From the NCBI GenBank assembly GCA_030598645.1, contig JAUVPN010000011.1, forward strand, positions 1 through 18,637: a stretch of DNA of 18,637 bases, written 5' to 3'. Shown here piece after piece: positions 6,596-14,206 of this stretch. Made by a program: the position numbers and the translations under genes. This stretch comes from Hyphomicrobium sp. Its GTDB lineage: Bacteria > Pseudomonadota > Alphaproteobacteria > Rhizobiales > Hyphomicrobiaceae. Numbering within the stretch: the stretch's first letter is position 1; each line of letters begins with the position of its first letter. The notes below the pieces were generated by a model that was not told the origin of the DNA, made no database searches, and saw nothing but the letters and a program-made list of their open reading frames with translations.

Positions 6596-8239
6596 CTAGC
6601 GTGCTTTCGCAGGTCCACGACGGCCAAGTCGCGGCCAGCCCTTTAGATCACGAATGATCTCACGCGCCGCATTGTGCCCAGGTGCGCCGGTCACGCCTCC
6701 GCCTGGGTGCGCACCCGAACCACAAAGGTAAAGCCCGTCAACCGGCATGCGATAGTCGGCAAATCCAAGCTGGGGCCGGGCGGAAAAAAGCTGATTGAGC
6801 GACAGGGCACCGTGAAATATGTCACCGTCGATCATGCCAAAGCGCCGTTCCAGATCGTGGGGCGACAGCACCTGCCGGCCAATGACGGCCGCTTTGAAGT
6901 TGGGCGCGTGCCGGTTGACGGTCTCGATCACCAGATCGGCAAAGCGCTCTGCCTCTTGCGGGTTCTCCCATGTGCGGCTGCCAGGAAGATGCGGGGCAAC
7001 GTGCTGCACAAACAGGCTAGCAACATGCCGGCCATTCGGCGCCAGTGTGTCATCAAGCGTTGACGGGATCAGCATTTCAATGACGGGCTCGCGCGACCAT
7101 CCCTCAAGGCGCGCATCGAGATAAGCCCGATCTAGATACTCCAGTGTCGGACCAAAGATGATCCCTGCGCCGTGGTGATCCTGCTGTTCTTTGCCGGGGC
7201 GGCACATGAAATCGGGGAGCTCCGAGAGCGCAACGTTCATGCGGAAGGACCCCGACCCGGACTTGATCCGGGTGAAACGATCGCGCAATTCGGATGCGAC
7301 GGCCTCTTCGGTCACAAGATCGCGGAACAAAAGCTTGGGCGGAACGTTGGCGGCAACCGCACGCGCGGTTATCTCCTCGCCCGTGTCGAGTACAACGCCG
7401 ATTGCAGCACCGTCTTTGGTCAACAGCCGCGCAACGGTAGCCCCCGTACGAATTCGCGCACCACGCGCCTTCGCTGACTCGGCCATCGCGCGCGCAATCG
7501 CACCCATTCCGCCGACGGCATGACCCCAAGCGCCGCGTTTATTGTTAACCTCTCCGAAACAGTGATGCAGCAGCACATAGGCCGTTCCAGGAGTGGAAGG
7601 CGCCGCGTAGTTGCCTACGATGCCATCAAAGGCAAACGCGCCTTTAACCACATCGCTCTCAAACCAAGTATCAAGGAAATCGGCGGCACTCTTCGTGAAC
7701 AGATCCAGGAGGATGCGCTTATCATCGAGATCAAGCCCGAGAATGCGACGGCCAGCATCAACGCCCTTCAGGACCGCCAGCACGCCACCTCCAGCATTGG
7801 GCGGCGTGCGCAGCACAAGATCGCGCAAGATATCGCCTGCGCGTGTCAGCATCGCCTCGTAAGCGGGAAGATGCTCCGCATCGATTTGGGAAAATTTCGC
7901 GATCGCGGCTTGGCGGGCGCGCATGTCTCCATGCAACAAGAGAAAGCGACTTTCATCGACCGGCCAAAAGTTGGCCACCGGGCGCTCCACAATTCGCAGC
8001 CCATAGTCGGCAAGATCAAGATCGGAGATAACTTTCGGATTGAGCAAGCTCACCGTATAGGCTGCAACGGAGTTGCGATAACCAGGATGAAACTCTTCTG
8101 TCAGCGCGGCCCCGCCTACAACCTGGTTCTTCTCAAGCACGAGCACGTCGAGCCCCGCGGCCGCAAGATAAGCTGCGCAGGTCAGGCCATTGTGGCCACC
8201 GCCGATTATGGCGACGTCGACGATCCTCGATCGCGTCAT
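6596..8239 (-). CDS. Phytoene-dehydrogenase-like FAD oxidoreductase (PYROXD2 type)
   Basis: A 547-residue flavoprotein from the ATG at 8239. The N-terminus holds the dinucleotide-binding motif VAIIGGGHNGLTCAAYLA (GxGxxG) ending in VLVLEKN, followed by VVGGAALTEEFHPGYRNS, which is typical of the PYROXD2/CrtI-like group. The C-terminus has the second FAD signature, LYLCGSGAHPGGGVTGAPG with HNAAREI. Substrates of this bacterial group are not settled; carotenoid desaturation is unlikely here since no other carotenoid gene is near. The frame extends to a TTG at 8308, but this adds a 23-residue low-complexity leader and lacks a ribosome binding site, so 8239 is preferred although its own site is weak. 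It is followed 8 bases later by arfB. The large open frame opposite it is a shadow. Confidence 0.88.
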   Translation of the reverse strand: MTRSRIVDVAIIGGGHNGLTCAAYLAAAGLDVLVLEKNQVVGGAALTEEFHPGYRNSVAAYTVSLLNPKVISDLDLADYGLRIVERPVANFWPVDESRFLLLHGDMRARQAAIAKFSQIDAEHLPAYEAMLTRAGDILRDLVLRTPPNAGGGVLAVLKGVDAGRRILGLDLDDKRILLDLFTKSAADFLDTWFESDVVKGAFAFDGIVGNYAAPSTPGTAYVLLHHCFGEVNNKRGAWGHAVGGMGAIARAMAESAKARGARIRTGATVARLLTKDGAAIGVVLDTGEEITARAVAANVPPKLLFRDLVTEEAVASELRDRFTRIKSGSGSFRMNVALSELPDFMCRPGKEQQDHHGAGIIFGPTLEYLDRAYLDARLEGWSREPVIEMLIPSTLDDTLAPNGRHVASLFVQHVAPHLPGSRTWENPQEAERFADLVIETVNRHAPNFKAAVIGRQVLSPHDLERRFGMIDGDIFHGALSLNQLFSARPQLGFADYRMPVDGLYLCGSGAHPGGGVTGAPGHNAAREIIRDLKGWPRLGRRGPAKAR

Positions 8240-8343
8240 GCGGGGCTTGTCGCCGATTTTTGCCTCTTTAAGCAATTTAGGCGGCGGCCTGTCGCACGCC
8301 GCACTCAAATGGCGGAGGAATTAGCCTCTGGCATTTTTGAAAA

Positions 8344-8619
8344 CTAGCCCACACCACCCCAGGTGCAACGTAGTTTGCGGCAGGTTTTTCTGCGACCCAT
8401 ACCCTTGCACGAAGCCGGGACAAACCGACAAACACGGCAGCTATAGCTTGATAGGCAGCCGCGGTATGAGCCGCCGGGTCGGAAATTACAGGTCCGGATA
8501 GTCTGACAATCTCGCTGAGGGTTAATGACGCCGCCAGGGCCCGCCTGCGCCAGCGCCACAAAAGTCGTCGCGGAGAGGACCGCAAAAACCATCGTCAAGA
8601 GTAGTACTAAGCGCCGCAT
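8344..8619 (-). CDS. Small secreted eight-cysteine protein (hypothetical)
   Basis: A 91-residue protein with a clear signal peptide (MRRLVLLLTMVFAVL to about ALAQA, residue 26). The mature 65 residues hold eight cysteines in the contexts RDCQ, RTCN, RGCL, YSCR, RVCR, ASCK, KTCR and LRCT. It is very basic, with runs such as GRRKTCRKLRC, and rich in Gly near the start. Even cysteine number and export suggest four disulfides (inference), giving a compact cationic periplasmic or secreted peptide. AGGG stands about 9-10 bases before the ATG. It is 104 bases upstream of the FAD oxidoreductase on the same strand. I know no function. It could be a structural envelope peptide; toxin or antimicrobial roles are only speculation. 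Confidence 0.7.
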   Translation of the reverse strand: MRRLVLLLTMVFAVLSATTFVALAQAGPGGVINPQRDCQTIRTCNFRPGGSYRGCLSSYSCRVCRFVPASCKGMGRRKTCRKLRCTWGGVG

Positions 8620-8762
8620 GGCTCATCGCCCTGGTGTTTCCCCGACCCAGAATCAATGTCGATGAGATGAGAGGGGATAGCAAGCGATTGGCCGCCTTAT
8701 GGTGGACGAGCTGGCCCGGCGTGTGCCGTTGTGGTCACTCTCACAAAACGCAACAGGCGAGC

Positions 8763-9677
8763 TTATTCGGCTGCCTTCCGCGCCGGCTGTACGTACGCCA
8801 TATAGTCGTTGAGAAGATTTTCAGTGATTTGTCCCGGAGTGTAGCGGTGCTCGTCGATCTCGGATACTGGCGTCACCTCGGCTGCAGTGCCGGTGAGGAA
8901 GACCTCGGAAAACCCCCTCAATTCCTCTGGCATAATCGTGCGCTCCACGATCTCATAGCCACGCTTTTTCGCTAGCTCGATCACTGAGCGGCGGGTGATT
9001 CCGTCAAGAAAACAATCGGGATCCGGCGTATGTATCACGCCGTCCTTAACAAAGAAGATATTGGCGCCCGTGCACTCAGCAACATGTCCGCGCCAATCAA
9101 GCATCAACGCGTCGGCATACCCTTCTGCTTCCGCGCGGTGTTTTTCAATGGTGCAAATCATATAAAGGCCTGCGGCTTTGCTTCGACTTGGCGCCGTTTG
9201 AGGATCGGGCCGTCGGTACTTGCCCATCGTCAACCGGATGCCCTTGAGGCGTTGCTCGAGCGGGAAGTAGGACCCCCACTCCCACGCCGCGACCGACAAG
9301 TGAATCGTTGTGGCTTGCGCCGACACCCCAATTTGTTCACTTCCGCGCCACGCGATAGGCCGGATATAGCAATCAGACAGATTGTTGGCCTTGACCACCT
9401 CACGACAGATCTGATCGATCTCATGAACGGTATAAGGAACCTCATAATCCAGCGCGCGCGCGCTCTCGATCAAGCGTTTCGAGTGTTCGGTGAGCTTAAA
9501 GATTTCCCCGCCATAAGCCCGCAAGCCTTCAAATACGGCACTGCCATAGTGCAGTGCATGGCTGAGGATATGTATGTTGGCCTCCCGCCAGGGGACAAGC
9601 TCTCCGTCAAGCCAGATTAGGCCATCGCGGTCGTGAAAAGGAGCGGGATTACCCAATACATTTTCTCCGTGGAGCAT
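8763..9677 (-). CDS. ilvE: Branched-chain amino acid aminotransferase (class IV PLP enzyme)
   Basis: A 304-residue enzyme of fold type IV. It exchanges the amino group between glutamate and the keto acids of Leu, Ile and Val, the last biosynthetic and first catabolic step for these amino acids, in the cytoplasm. Visible hallmarks: LHYGSAVFEGLRAY near residues 42-55, RPIAWRGSEQIGV around 106-118, the PLP-binding lysine in PSRSKAAG (about Lys167), then ECTGANIFFV, LDGITRRSVIELA and FLTGTAAEVTPV. Length fits E. coli IlvE (309). The ATG at 9677 is chosen; the open frame back to a TTG at 9752 adds a non-homologous leader. It is divergent from the petP-like regulator, and a TTGACA hexamer plus dyad lies about 160 bases upstream, so it may be under control of that regulator (inference). 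Confidence 0.92.
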   Translation of the reverse strand: MLHGENVLGNPAPFHDRDGLIWLDGELVPWREANIHILSHALHYGSAVFEGLRAYGGEIFKLTEHSKRLIESARALDYEVPYTVHEIDQICREVVKANNLSDCYIRPIAWRGSEQIGVSAQATTIHLSVAAWEWGSYFPLEQRLKGIRLTMGKYRRPDPQTAPSRSKAAGLYMICTIEKHRAEAEGYADALMLDWRGHVAECTGANIFFVKDGVIHTPDPDCFLDGITRRSVIELAKKRGYEIVERTIMPEELRGFSEVFLTGTAAEVTPVSEIDEHRYTPGQITENLLNDYMAYVQPARKAAE

Positions 9678-9815
9678 TGCGTGCAGGATAGACCCTCTGG
9701 AACCGCTCAAATTTGGGCCACTGGCACTGACAAAAAACGCCAGACCGGGCAAACCGTACGGGACCTGCCACTCGCGCGAACTTACTCAACTGTTGGCGCA
9801 ATTTAACTTGCCACG

Positions 9816-9842
9816 AGTATCAATCGAGGCCAAATATGTCAA
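9816..9842 (-). promoter_or_regulatory. Candidate ilvE promoter
   Basis: On the minus strand a perfect TTGACA (9842-9837) is followed after 15 bases by GATACT (9821-9816), four of six matches to TATAAT. The spacer is short; a 17-base spacer would give only TACTCG. The hexamer overlaps the left arm of the 9835-9855 dyad, so a protein bound there would compete with RNA polymerase. The leader to the ilvE ATG would be about 130 bases. Confidence 0.35.
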
Positions 9843-9855
9843 CATGACTGACATA
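9835..9855. promoter_or_regulatory. Dyad operator candidate between ilvE and petP
   Basis: A perfect inverted repeat, TATGTCA (9835-9841) and TGACATA (9849-9855), with a 7-base centre. The centre contains the ATG (9844-9846) chosen as start of the MarR-type gene. An inner GTCA-aca-TGAC symmetry (9838-9848) is nested in it. A length near 20 bp with 7-base arms suits a winged-helix MarR dimer, and such regulators usually bind beside their own gene. It also covers the TTGACA facing ilvE. Autoregulation and joint control of ilvE are inferences. Confidence 0.5.
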
Positions 9856-10425
9856 ACGTCCGACCTCGTATCCACTGGCCGCAATTCTCGTTCCAACGGG
9901 GCTATTGCGAACACCAATGACACACGTCTAGCCAATTCTGAGTCATGTCATCCCGAAGAGCTCATCGCTTATGCCGAACTCCTCTTCTTCGCCTATCGTG
10001 ACTTCACCTCCGAGCCGGATGCGGTGCTCGAACAGTACGGTTTCGGTCGAGCCCACCACCGCGTCCTTCACTTCGTTCACCGCCACCCAGGCCTGCGCGT
10101 CGCCAATCTCTTGGAAATTTTGAAAATCACCAAGCAAAGCCTTGCGCGGGTGCTAAAGCAGCTAATTGACAAGGGCTTCATTCTGCAGAAGGCGGGCAAC
10201 GCAGACCGCCGAGAAAGGCGGCTTTTCGTGACTGCAAAGGGGAGAAGACTAATTGAGAAGTTGACCTCCCTGCAGGTTAAGCGCATCGAGGAAGCCATTG
10301 CTACCGTCGGCCCCGGTGCCCAGCAATTCACGCGTCGCTTCCTTTTCGCCATGATTACCCAGTCCGATCGGGAGCGCGTAGAGATGCTAATTAAGCTGCC
10401 GCCAGCGACAAGCGGCGGCGATTAG
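9844..10425 (+). CDS. petP: MarR-family regulator, PetP/LdtR-like
   Basis: A 193-residue winged-helix repressor or activator. After a polar N-terminal tail of about 38 residues come helix-forming LIAYAELLFFAYRDF, a GRAHHRVLHFVHRHPGLRV block, the recognition-helix region LLEILKITKQSLARVLKQL, and the wing with DRRERRLFVTAKGRRL. The strong conservation flavour of GRAHHRVLHF and KITKQSLARVLKQL matches the Hyphomicrobiales/Rhodobacter PetP group, known as partner of PetR, and Liberibacter LdtR; the name is by resemblance. The start at 9844 is the first ATG; a TTG at 9793 would add 17 residues. GAGG is 14 bases away, so translation initiation may be weak. The response-regulator gene follows after 14 bases, so petP-petR-kinase look like one operon. 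Confidence 0.85.
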   Translation: MTDITSDLVSTGRNSRSNGAIANTNDTRLANSESCHPEELIAYAELLFFAYRDFTSEPDAVLEQYGFGRAHHRVLHFVHRHPGLRVANLLEILKITKQSLARVLKQLIDKGFILQKAGNADRRERRLFVTAKGRRLIEKLTSLQVKRIEEAIATVGPGAQQFTRRFLFAMITQSDRERVEMLIKLPPATSGGD

Positions 10426-10439
10426 ACCGAGGGCGGAAC

Positions 10440-11153
10440 ATGAATGCCGCAAGGGCCATATCTTCTGAACCACTACCCGATAACGCTCCGCACGTTTTAA
10501 TCGTCGACGACGATCAGAAAATTCGGGATCTGCTCGCCCGCTATTTGGTTGAGCATGGGTTCCGCGTAACGACCGCTGCCAATGCGAAAAGTGCCCGATC
10601 GGGAATGCGCGGGCTCGAATTCGACGTCATTTTGCTCGATGTGATGATGCCGGGGGAAAATGGGCTCGATCTTGCGCGCGAGATCAAAGCGACGCGGCCT
10701 GTACCTATATGCATGCTGACGGCGCGCGCTGAGCCGGAGCACCGCATTGAGGGCCTGGAAGCTGGCGTCGATGATTATTTGCCCAAGCCCTTCGAACCGC
10801 GCGAACTATTGCTGCGAGTACGCAACATCATTAAACGGGCACAAGGACCATCGGGCCCGCACGAAGAAATCCGCATGGGAGAGTATGTTTTCCACGTGAC
10901 GCGCGGCGAACTAAAATGCGACGAGGAGACGGTCAGGCTTACGGAGCGCGAGCGAGATCTTTTGCGGCTATTCGCCCAGCGACTTGGCACCCCGATTCAA
11001 CGCCACGAGCTATCCGGCGAGGATTCCACGGGCAACGATCGGGCCATCGACGTGCAGATCAACCGGCTGCGGCGCAAAATCGAGACAGACCCCTCCAACC
11101 CAGTGTATCTCCAGACGGTCCGCGGCAAAGGATACATTCTCTATTCGGATTAA
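10440..11153 (+). CDS. petR: OmpR-type response regulator, PetR-like
   Basis: A 237-residue two-domain DNA-binding regulator. The receiver (about residues 17-132) has the acidic pocket VDDD (23-25), phosphoacceptor Asp67 in ILLDVMMPGENG, Thr94 in MLTA and Lys116 in PKPFEP. The winged-helix output domain (about 145-236) ends with DVQINRLRRKIE and YLQTVRGKGYIL, the OmpR/PhoB recognition helix and wing. IEGLEAGVDDYLPKPFEPRELLLRV is close in my memory to Rhodobacter capsulatus PetR, which is needed for cytochrome synthesis; this assignment is by resemblance. GAGGGCGGA precedes the ATG at good spacing. It sits between the petP-like gene (14-base gap) and the histidine kinase (40-base gap), which is its likely phosphodonor. 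Confidence 0.9.
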   Translation: MNAARAISSEPLPDNAPHVLIVDDDQKIRDLLARYLVEHGFRVTTAANAKSARSGMRGLEFDVILLDVMMPGENGLDLAREIKATRPVPICMLTARAEPEHRIEGLEAGVDDYLPKPFEPRELLLRVRNIIKRAQGPSGPHEEIRMGEYVFHVTRGELKCDEETVRLTERERDLLRLFAQRLGTPIQRHELSGEDSTGNDRAIDVQINRLRRKIETDPSNPVYLQTVRGKGYILYSD

Positions 11154-11193
11154 ATGAGCCGATGAGGTCCGGCTCCTTCTAGGGTCCGCTCTG

Positions 11194-12741
11194 ATGCTCG
11201 CAAGAGGCGACGAGGCTACTGAAGCACCACCCCATCGATGGCTGCGCCTACCTCAGTGGTTGCGCAACGCCTTGGCGCGTTTTCCGTCTCGTTCAGACTT
11301 GGAGACGTCAAGCAAGGCTGTCCGTCTGCGGCTGCACGGCATCAAGCTACCGCCCTGGGCCAACACAGCGCTCGCATGGTTCAGCGAGACTCATGCCGCC
11401 AACATGACGCGTCTCGGCCATTTGTTGGTCGAGTTCCTGCCCAAAGGCCTCTATGCACGCGCACTGATCATCATCATCGCGCCGATTGTCGTACTCGAAG
11501 GCGTTGTCGCATTTGTCTTCATGGAGCGGCATTGGCAAGCGGTAACGCGGCGCCTTTCAGAGGCAACTGCACGCGACATCGGGGCTCTCATCGATATCTA
11601 CGAGCAGCAACCAAAGAATTCCGAACACAGTCGGCTCATCGAGATGGCGCGAGATCGTCTGACGCTGTCGATGCAGGTACTGCCTGGCGACGAACTTCCT
11701 GCACCACGGCCGAAGCCATTTTTTGCACTCCTAGACCGCGCATTGTCGAAGGAGATCCGCCGCCAGGTGAAGCGCCCATTCTGGATCGATACCGTTGGCC
11801 AATCGCGACACGTGGAGATCCGAGTTAAGCACGAGGATGCAATTTTGCGGTTCGTTGCTAGGCGATCGCAGACATACGCCTCTAATTCGCACATCTTCCT
11901 TTTATGGATGATTGGCTCTTCCGTCATCCTACTCACCGTCGCGATATTGTTCTTGCGCAATCAGATCCGCCCCATCTTGCGTCTTGCGGGGGCAGCAGAC
12001 GCGTTTGGTAAGGGGCGCCGAGTGCCTGAAGACTTCCGCCCGCGCGGGGCGCGCGAAGTCCGCCAGGCTACCCAGGCTTTCTTGGAAATGAGTGATCGCA
12101 TAACGACGCATGTCGATCAGCGCACGACAATGCTGGCCGGCGTTAGCCACGATCTGCGTACGATTCTGACCCGCTTTAAACTAGAACTGGCGCTGCTCGG
12201 CGATACGCCCGCGGCACGCTCCATGCAGGGCAATGTCCACGAGATGCAGGACATGCTCGAGGACTACCTCGACTTCGCCAAGGGCGACGGCGGTGAGGAG
12301 GCCGCCCCCACCAAGCTACGGGAATTGCTCGAGGAAATTGAGGACGAGGCGCAAGTCTACCGCACGCCAATCGAACTCAAGCTACGAAGGCGCAGCAAGG
12401 AACTGGTGCTGCCGCTTAAGCGACAGGCGTTTAAGCGTGCCATCACCAATCTCGTGTCCAACGCCGTGCGCTTCGCCGATCGGATTGTGATCCGCGCGGC
12501 AACCGAAGGCCGGTGGGTACGTATCGAGGTTGACGACAATGGTCCCGGAATTCCGGTCACCGAGCGCACCAATGTCTTCAAGGCTTTCTACCGGCTTGAT
12601 CAAGCGCGCAATCAAGACGAAGGCAATACCGGGCTCGGGCTTGCCATCGCGAGAGACATCGCTAAGAGCCACGGCGGCGACATAACTCTAGGTGAAAGCT
12701 CTATGGGCGGCCTACGGGCGGTCATTTCCGTGCCATTGTAA
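11194..12741 (+). CDS. EnvZ-like membrane sensor histidine kinase
   Basis: A 515-residue inner-membrane kinase, probably the partner of the PetR-like regulator. Layout: an 87-residue cytoplasmic N-terminal extension, TM1 about 90-110, a periplasmic sensor of about 120 residues, TM2 about 235-254, HAMP about 255-308, and a dimerisation domain with His319 in GVSHDLRTILTR. The ATPase domain follows with NLVSNAVRFA (N box), DDNGPGIP (G1) and GLGLAI (G2). The H-box resembles EnvZ (HDLRTPLTR), but the proline is Ile324; I recall this form in alphaproteobacterial relatives. The extension carries two copies of a (L/I)(R/K)LPxWxxxALAxF motif (17-30 and 50-63), which is unusual. AGGG lies 9 bases before the ATG; Met71 is an alternative start giving the usual short N-terminus. 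It ends 25 bases from the convergent TetR gene. Confidence 0.9.
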   Translation: MLARGDEATEAPPHRWLRLPQWLRNALARFPSRSDLETSSKAVRLRLHGIKLPPWANTALAWFSETHAANMTRLGHLLVEFLPKGLYARALIIIIAPIVVLEGVVAFVFMERHWQAVTRRLSEATARDIGALIDIYEQQPKNSEHSRLIEMARDRLTLSMQVLPGDELPAPRPKPFFALLDRALSKEIRRQVKRPFWIDTVGQSRHVEIRVKHEDAILRFVARRSQTYASNSHIFLLWMIGSSVILLTVAILFLRNQIRPILRLAGAADAFGKGRRVPEDFRPRGAREVRQATQAFLEMSDRITTHVDQRTTMLAGVSHDLRTILTRFKLELALLGDTPAARSMQGNVHEMQDMLEDYLDFAKGDGGEEAAPTKLRELLEEIEDEAQVYRTPIELKLRRRSKELVLPLKRQAFKRAITNLVSNAVRFADRIVIRAATEGRWVRIEVDDNGPGIPVTERTNVFKAFYRLDQARNQDEGNTGLGLAIARDIAKSHGGDITLGESSMGGLRAVISVPL

Positions 12742-12766
12742 ACGGCAGATCCTTTTGCGCGCTAAA

Positions 12767-13438
12767 CTAAGCAGATGCCTCGGGTGGAAGCTCCGGCGCG
12801 TGCGATGTTTCGTCCCGCGACCGCGTTGGCGGTCTGCCGCCCGCAACAGCATTGAAAAAGCAGCGCAATCTGATCAGCGCATCATCTATAGACTTTAGCG
12901 AGCGTTCGCCACGCCGCAGGCGGCGATCGAGCACTGCCATGGTCCTTGCCAAGCCGGGATCATCATCCTCGAGCCAGGTATGAAAAACCGAAACATAAAG
13001 CGCGGCAAGACCGCCCACACGCAACTGTCCATCTAACCCCTCTGGGCTGATGCCTGCTGAGCGCAACATCCATGCCTGCGATGATAGAACCGTGCTAAGC
13101 AATGTCATATCTGTCGGCCAAGAGCCAGCAATCGATTTCAATGCGGGCTTATAGTGCGCGAGAATGTCGAAACGGCTCATCACGACTTCGAAGATGGCAT
13201 CACGCGAGGACTGGCCCTCGGCACGCTTCGGCGCGCGCAAAAGGACCTCATCATCAACGGTGCGAGCGAAGGCCGCCAGAATTTCGCCCTTTGAATTAAA
13301 TGCATTACGCAAGTCGACAAGGCTCACGCCGGCAGCCTCGCTAACCTCGACAAGCGTGACTTCGTCCCACGGCCTTTCGCCAGCGAGCCGAAGCGCCGCT
13401 GCTACAATTCGTCCATCGATCGTCGCCAGATCGAACAT
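12767..13438 (-). CDS. TetR-family transcriptional regulator
   Basis: A 223-residue regulator. The N-terminus has the TetR helix-turn-helix: RIVAAALRLAGERPWDEVTL, then VSEAAGVSLVDLRNAFNSKGEILAAF, where GVSLVDLRNAF is the recognition helix. The rest is a helical ligand-binding and dimerisation domain (SIAGSW, LLSTVLSSQAWMLRSAG, RVGGLAALYVSVFHTWLED) with a disordered proline-rich tail. The domain start recalls COQ9-like TetR relatives, which also have this fold, but no ubiquinone-binding signature could be confirmed. GGAG stands 7 bases before the ATG at 13438. It lies 69 bases downstream of the aquaglyceroporin gene on the same strand, so it may be read from the arsC promoter or have its own. 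Whether it controls the arsenic genes is open, since ArsR-type repressors normally do so. Confidence 0.85.
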   Translation of the reverse strand: MFDLATIDGRIVAAALRLAGERPWDEVTLVEVSEAAGVSLVDLRNAFNSKGEILAAFARTVDDEVLLRAPKRAEGQSSRDAIFEVVMSRFDILAHYKPALKSIAGSWPTDMTLLSTVLSSQAWMLRSAGISPEGLDGQLRVGGLAALYVSVFHTWLEDDDPGLARTMAVLDRRLRRGERSLKSIDDALIRLRCFFNAVAGGRPPTRSRDETSHAPELPPEASA

Positions 13439-13507
13439 TGGTCAGCTCCAAGTTTCCTCCCCCTAGAATTAGGGGAGCGCGACCAAGAATGGAAGCGGTA
13501 GCCTTCA

Positions 13508-14206
13508 CTAGCCATCAGTTCCCTCGCTAGCTGACGCTCCGCGGGCCAAAAATAGCCGGGCGGCATAGAGCGCCAAAACAGCTCCAACGACCTCCGCCAA
13601 AAGAAAGGGGGCCACGTCGAGCGGACGAATCCCTGAAAACGTGTTGGTAAAAGCTCGGGCAATCGTCACGGCCGGATTGGCAAAAGACGTTGAAGCCGTG
13701 AACCAATAGGCCGACGCGATATAGAGACCGACGCAAGCTCCCACCGCCTGTGGCCTGGCGCGCAGCGTTAGCAATATAGTCAGGACGAGCCCAAATGTTG
13801 CCACGACTTCCGCAAGCCACTGCGGTGCTCCACTACGCTGTGTTCCCGAGTACTGGAACAGCTCTTCAGCGAACATAGCGTGCGCAATCATGACGCCAAC
13901 TAAACCACCCACTACTTGGCTAGCGACGTAGGCAAAAAATTCGGACCTCTCCAGAGATCCGTTAAGACGCATGACGAGTGAGACTGCGGGATTTAAGTGC
14001 GCGCCGGAGATCGGCGCAAACATGATGATGAGTACTACAAGGATCGCGCCCGTTGCGACTCCATTCGCAAGCAAGGCTAGACCGACGTTGCCGTTCGAAA
14101 GACGTTCCGCCATGATGCCTGACCCAACTACGGTCCCGACGAGAAAGCCGGTCCCCGTGAACTCGGCGGCAAGCTTCTGGCGCAGATCAAAGACGGGGTC
14201 TCGCAT
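13508..14206 (-). CDS. aqpS: Aquaglyceroporin of AqpS type (MIP family)
   Basis: A 232-residue inner-membrane channel with six helices and two half-helices. The pore motifs are AHLNPAVS in the first half and SFANPAVTIAR in the second. In ordinary aquaporins the second motif is NPAR, with the arginine of the selectivity filter; here it is NPAV, as in Sinorhizobium AqpS, where the wider filter passes arsenite. Visible segments include EFTGTGFLVGTVVGSGIMAE and SAYWFTASTSFANPAV. The role inferred is downhill exit of arsenite made by ArsC. The ATG at 14206-14204 shares its A with the TGA of arsC (14208-14206), giving TGATG and translational coupling. A TTG one codon earlier is not needed. Confidence 0.88.
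   Translation of the reverse strand: MRDPVFDLRQKLAAEFTGTGFLVGTVVGSGIMAERLSNGNVGLALLANGVATGAILVVLIIMFAPISGAHLNPAVSLVMRLNGSLERSEFFAYVASQVVGGLVGVMIAHAMFAEELFQYSGTQRSGAPQWLAEVVATFGLVLTILLTLRARPQAVGACVGLYIASAYWFTASTSFANPAVTIARAFTNTFSGIRPLDVAPFLLAEVVGAVLALYAARLFLARGASASEGTDG

Noticed and set aside
7520..8347. Long plus-strand open frame (275 codons)
   Set aside because: It lies opposite the well-supported PYROXD2-type gene, shows no domain and has shadow-like composition.
9030..9620. 196-codon plus-strand open frame opposite ilvE
   Set aside because: ilvE on the other strand has clear catalytic motifs; this frame has none.
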